From a virus, in IMG/VR virus record IMGVR_UViG_3300001460_000002, positions 3,243-34,269 of that record: a stretch of DNA of 31,027 bases; one strand, written 5' to 3'. Of this stretch, positions 28,823 through 31,027 are shown in pieces (position 1 is the first letter of the stretch; each line of letters opens with the position of its first letter). The notes beneath the pieces are model-generated. The model searched no databases. It was not told the origin of the DNA and was given only the letters and a program-made list of their open reading frames with translations. A program made the translations under genes and the position numbers.

Positions 28823-29049
28823 TGGAATATGTACTTGTAATGATACTATGCTCATCTGTGGCCAACTCTTGTTTGCCTCCACACATATATCCTAATACAT
28901 TTCCAGATGCCTACAGCTGCATGGTTGAAGGTTATCAAAGCTCACTAGATAAAACTATAGAGATTGGCCCAGAGGATATTAACTCTGGTGGTATGTATAT
29001 TAAGTTTGGATGTAACCCTCAAGAAATGAAGAAAGGAATATCAACATGA
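28822..29049 (+). CDS. 75-aa small protein with hydrophobic N-terminus and four Cys
   Basis: Residues 1-15 are hydrophobic (MEYVLVMILCSSVAN), like a short signal or anchor but without the usual positive start. Cys at 10, 17, 33 and 64 would suit disulfides in the periplasm. The motif NTFPDAYSCMVEGYQSSL and GMYIKFGC point to a small secreted, folded protein. No clean lipobox is visible. It overlaps both neighbours and lies in the lysis block. A periplasmic lysis helper or an outer-membrane spanin partner is possible but unsupported by a firm motif. Confidence 0.6.
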   Translation: MEYVLVMILCSSVANSCLPPHIYPNTFPDAYSCMVEGYQSSLDKTIEIGPEDINSGGMYIKFGCNPQEMKKGIST

Positions 29050-29459
29050 TACAAGGATTAACTGCTCTAATGCCTATACTAAATAAAGCTATAGATTTAG
29101 TACCTGATAAAAATAAAATTGCAAAACAAAAAGCTGACATAGAAAAAGAATTAATGAAAGCTCTTGTTGATGTAGATAAAGAACAAGCAAAAATTAATAG
29201 AGAAGATGCAAAAGCTACAGGAGCTTTGTCCTGGGTACAAAGATTATGGAGGCCATGCCTAGCCTGGGTATGTGTCCTGGCATTTGCATTTCAATTTTTA
29301 GTTATACCAATTACTAATTGGTGGTGTGCTATGAATGGTACAACAATACATTTACCTACTCTTGATAGCTCAACTTTAATGACAGTATTGTTTGCTTTAC
29401 TTGGTATGACAGGAGCAAGATCTTTTGATAAGTTAAAAAAAATTAACAGCAAGAAATGA
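29046..29459 (+). CDS. Holin of the 3-TM family
   Basis: A 137-aa protein. The N-terminal 55 residues are helical and charged (KNKIAKQKADIEKELMKALVDVDKEQAKINREDAKATG). The family pattern follows at 60-130: WVQRLWRPCLAWVCVLAFAFQFLVIPI as one or two hydrophobic segments, and LPTLDSSTLMTVLFALLGMTGARSFDKL as another. This matches the GTA_holin_3TM-type family. It would form holes in the inner membrane that release the amidase. It overlaps the previous gene by 4 bases and the next micro-peptide by 4 bases (ATGA). Confidence 0.88.
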   Translation: MIQGLTALMPILNKAIDLVPDKNKIAKQKADIEKELMKALVDVDKEQAKINREDAKATGALSWVQRLWRPCLAWVCVLAFAFQFLVIPITNWWCAMNGTTIHLPTLDSSTLMTVLFALLGMTGARSFDKLKKINSKK

Positions 29460-29530
29460 GGATAAAGTTAATTATGTTTTTAGTTGTTTATTGGGTATGC
29501 ATAGTAGGAGCTACGACAAATATTTTATGA
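29456..29530 (+). CDS. 24-aa hydrophobic micro-peptide
   Basis: ATG overlaps the holin stop (ATGA). The sequence begins MRIKLIMFLVVYWVCIVGAT and ends TNIL: two positive residues, then a hydrophobic helix, then a neutral end. It may be a small membrane peptide modifying the holin, or only a coupling device. The reading frame is too short to judge on composition; support is the exact coupling and the second similar peptide that follows. Confidence 0.4.
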   Translation: MRIKLIMFLVVYWVCIVGATTNIL

Positions 29531-29536
29531 GGTGTT

Positions 29537-29614
29537 ATGAATTATTATTTTACAGGCTTGTTAATTATAGCAATGGTATTGTTAGCCTTATGTGGAGGGC
29601 CATCTAATTACTAA
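29537..29614 (+). CDS. 25-aa hydrophobic micro-peptide
   Basis: GAGGTG precedes the ATG at good spacing, and the stop overlaps the next gene's start (TAATG). MNYYFTGLLIIAMVLLALCG followed by GPSNY is nearly all membrane helix with one Cys; the sequence before the Cys (LAL) is close to, but not, a standard lipobox. It may be a lysis accessory peptide. The good ribosome site makes it more credible than the 24-aa frame before it. Confidence 0.45.
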   Translation: MNYYFTGLLIIAMVLLALCGGPSNY

Positions 29615-29979
29615 TGAAGATCTCTGATAAAACATCTGTTGATATGCCAATTAAAAATATGATTGGTATTGTTGTAGCAGTAGCAATGGGTGTATTTGCA
29701 TACACAGAAGTTACTGCCAGACTTACATCATTAGAAACTTCAAGAGAATTATTTGAAAATGATTTACTTAAAAAATCTGAACAAGTACCTACTGACCAGG
29801 AGCAACATTTTTTATTGGAGGATTTATACAAGACAGTTGAGAAATTACAATCTACTCAAGAAATGAATATGACTAATAAAGTTAATATAGAATTTCTTAA
29901 AACACAATTAGATAAAGCATTAGAAGATATTGAACATCTTAAAGATAAAGTTAGAGCAAATGGAAATGGTACACATTAA
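29614..29979 (+). CDS. Membrane-anchored coiled-coil protein, possible i-spanin
   Basis: A 121-aa protein: short polar start, one transmembrane helix at about residues 15-34 (NMIGIVVAVAMGVFAYTEV), then a long periplasmic coiled coil (SLETSRELFENDLLKKSEQ and KVNIEFLKTQLDKALEDIEHLKDKV). This is the architecture of Rz-type inner-membrane spanins (T7 gp18.5 is 143 aa). No outer-membrane spanin with a clear lipobox is seen beside it, so the call is tentative; a phage minor membrane protein is the alternative. It overlaps the next gene by one base. Confidence 0.55.
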   Translation: MKISDKTSVDMPIKNMIGIVVAVAMGVFAYTEVTARLTSLETSRELFENDLLKKSEQVPTDQEQHFLLEDLYKTVEKLQSTQEMNMTNKVNIEFLKTQLDKALEDIEHLKDKVRANGNGTH

Positions 29980-30188
29980 TGATTGAAACTGTAATAGCAT
30001 TACTAATGATTGTAAACCATGAGATTAAAGAACATAGAATACAACCTTCTATGTCAGATTGTTTAAAAGGAAAGAGAGTTGCTAGTAGACAAGTTAATGA
30101 TAATGTCGAATACAAATGTATAAAATCAAAAGCAGAAACAGAAATTTACATGGGTGAAAAATCAATTAAAAAATTAATATTAGAATAA
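29979..30188 (+). CDS. 69-aa small protein with hydrophobic N-terminus and two Cys
   Basis: Starts MIETVIALLMIVNHEIKEHR, a short hydrophobic stretch, followed by a polar part with two Cys about 20 apart (SDCLKGKRV and YKCIKSK) and a helical end. It looks like a small exported or membrane-associated protein with a possible disulfide. It sits between the spanin-like gene and the amidase and overlaps both by one base, so a lysis-related role is reasonable but not shown. It shares its general style with the 75-aa protein at 28822, without clear homology. Confidence 0.55.
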   Translation: MIETVIALLMIVNHEIKEHRIQPSMSDCLKGKRVASRQVNDNVEYKCIKSKAETEIYMGEKSIKKLILE

Positions 30189-30607
30189 TGGCAATGGTAG
30201 AAAGAAAAGAAACTAAATATGTAGTAGTACATTGTGCTGATACTCCAGCTGATATGGATGTGGGAGCTGCTGATATTAGAAGATGGCATGTAGATGAAAG
30301 AGGCTGGGATGATGTAGGTTATCATTGGATAATAAAAAGATCTGGACAGTTAGAACCTGGAAGAGATCAAAGGCTACAGGGTAGTCATGCCCTTGCAGTT
30401 AATAGTAAGAGTATAGGTGTGTGCCTAGTGGGAAGAGGCGATAACTACACAGAAGATCAGATGTACACACTTCATAATGTAATACAAACAATAAGAGATA
30501 TGCACCCAGAAATAGAAGTCATTGGACATTCAGATGTGGAACCAAAGAAACCACATTGTCCAGGATTTAATGTAAAGGAATGGTATCAAGATGAGTTCAT
30601 CGGCTAA
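30188..30607 (+). CDS. N-acetylmuramoyl-L-alanine amidase (T7 lysozyme-type endolysin)
   Basis: A 139-aa zinc amidase cutting the bond between muramic acid and the stem peptide. Compared with T7 gp3.5 (151 aa) the whole chain aligns by eye: VVVHCADTP with H15, IRRWHVDERGWDDVGYHWIIKR with Y45, LEPGRD, GSHALAVNSKSIGVCLVG, then IEVIGHSDV with H114 and KKPHCPGF with C124. H15, H114 and C124 are the zinc ligands. The Lys two positions before the last ligand in T7 is Pro here, with Lys three before. T7 lysozyme also inhibits T7 RNA polymerase; no such polymerase is in this window, so the lytic role should dominate. No signal peptide, fitting holin-dependent release. Confidence 0.95.
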   Translation: MAMVERKETKYVVVHCADTPADMDVGAADIRRWHVDERGWDDVGYHWIIKRSGQLEPGRDQRLQGSHALAVNSKSIGVCLVGRGDNYTEDQMYTLHNVIQTIRDMHPEIEVIGHSDVEPKKPHCPGFNVKEWYQDEFIG

Positions 30608-31027
30608 AGGTTATTCAAGGGTACTCACAATCTCGGATCTTCATTGCCCCTGGGAACATCCAGATGCATTTGATTTTTTAAAAGCATTAAAGAAAAAGAT
30701 TAAACCAGATTTTGTTTTGAACCTGGGTGATGAGGCCGATGCCCATGCCCTATCAATGCATGATAGTGATCCAGATCTTATGTCAGCCGGTGATGAGCTG
30801 ATAGCTGCTAAAAAAAGATTACATAAATTAGAAAAAATTTTTCCAGAAATGACACTACTACATTCTAATCATTCATCATTAATATATAGAAGAGCATTGA
30901 AACATGGAATGCCAAGAGCTTACTTAAAAAATTATAATCAGTTTTTAGAAGTAGGCCCAGGATGGGAATGGGTAGATGATATTACAATACCATTATCAGA
31001 TGGATCTAAAGCATTTGCTACACATGG
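30591..31027 (+). CDS. Calcineurin-like metallophosphoesterase (3' end cut off by window)
   Basis: The frame starts at ATG 30591, overlapping the amidase by 17 bases, and is open at the right edge after 145 residues. The family metal sites are visible in order: SDLHCPW (D16 and H18), NLGDEAD (D47), and HSNHSS near 91-96, where the usual GNH[DE] is SNHS. Such enzymes hydrolyse phosphodiesters or phosphomonoesters with two metals; in phages they are often listed as phosphatases or exonucleases. The Asp/Glu after the His of the third motif is replaced by Ser. The C-terminal metal ligands (GHxH) lie outside the window. Substrate unknown; DNA processing after early infection is one possibility. 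Confidence 0.85.
   Translation, partial: MSSSAKGYSRVLTISDLHCPWEHPDAFDFLKALKKKIKPDFVLNLGDEADAHALSMHDSDPDLMSAGDELIAAKKRLHKLEKIFPEMTLLHSNHSSLIYRRALKHGMPRAYLKNYNQFLEVGPGWEWVDDITIPLSDGSKAFATH

Noticed and set aside
1-31027. CRISPR array, insertion sequence or phage-type polymerase promoter repeats
   Set aside because: No regular spacer-repeat pattern, no transposase frame with end repeats, and no shared promoter-like word across the gaps at 5766, 13152, 24916 and 26725.

Overview
This window looks like most of the genome of an AT-rich (about one third G+C by eye), tailed, short-tailed phage with a T7-type virion. The evidence is a 535-aa head-tail connector, separate scaffold and coat genes, tail tubular proteins A and B, a gp14/gp15/gp16-like set of internal virion proteins, a fibre with a T7-type N-terminus, and a T7-lysozyme-type amidase. 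No phage RNA polymerase, DNA polymerase, primase or helicase lies in the window. The AT-rich coding, dense overlapping genes and this gene set resemble marine podoviruses of Pelagibacter (SAR11), such as the HTVC010P type. That host assignment is inference, not something read from a host marker. Both ends cut through genes: an ERF gene on the left and a metallophosphoesterase on the right.

Layout. (1) 1-3592, minus strand: an early recombination operon reading leftward. In transcription order it holds two unknown proteins, a small serine recombinase, a 52-aa membrane peptide, a YqaJ/lambda-Exo-type nuclease, an 89-aa unknown and an ERF single-strand annealing protein. Most junctions overlap as TAATG or similar. 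(2) 3593-3692: a divergent control region with a good leftward sigma70-like promoter whose spacer contains a palindrome. (3) 3693-5765, plus strand: a ribbon-helix-helix regulator, a DUF3310 protein, a DnaA domain IV-like protein and a winged-helix replication initiator carrying iteron-like repeats inside its gene. (4) 5824-10476: small and large terminase, a GNAT protein, and a run of tiny, mostly basic genes just before the portal gene. (5) 10479-14482: portal, Bbp19-like protein, scaffold, then a 184-base gap with a promoter and structured leader, the major coat protein and a small capsid-associated protein. (6) 14537-27982: tail tubular proteins, internal virion/ejection proteins and two fibre genes. 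(7) 27987-30607: a 2-oxoglutarate oxygenase-like protein and the lysis block (XhlA-like protein, 3-TM holin, two micro membrane peptides, a spanin-like protein and the amidase). (8) A metallophosphoesterase runs off the right edge.

Together this reads as a phage that uses host RNA polymerase, starts replication with its own DnaA-like and O-like initiators, recombines its DNA with an ERF plus YqaJ pair, packages into a T7-like head, and lyses by holin, amidase and perhaps spanin. The serine recombinase and the divergent regulator leave open a temperate or switchable lifestyle. No stretch over 300 bases lacks a gene. The longest gap, 13152-13335, is described as a promoter plus RNA leader. The gaps at 24916-24969 and 26725-26793 show only A/T-rich sequence and ribosome binding sites. 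I saw no CRISPR array, insertion sequence or complete tRNA.
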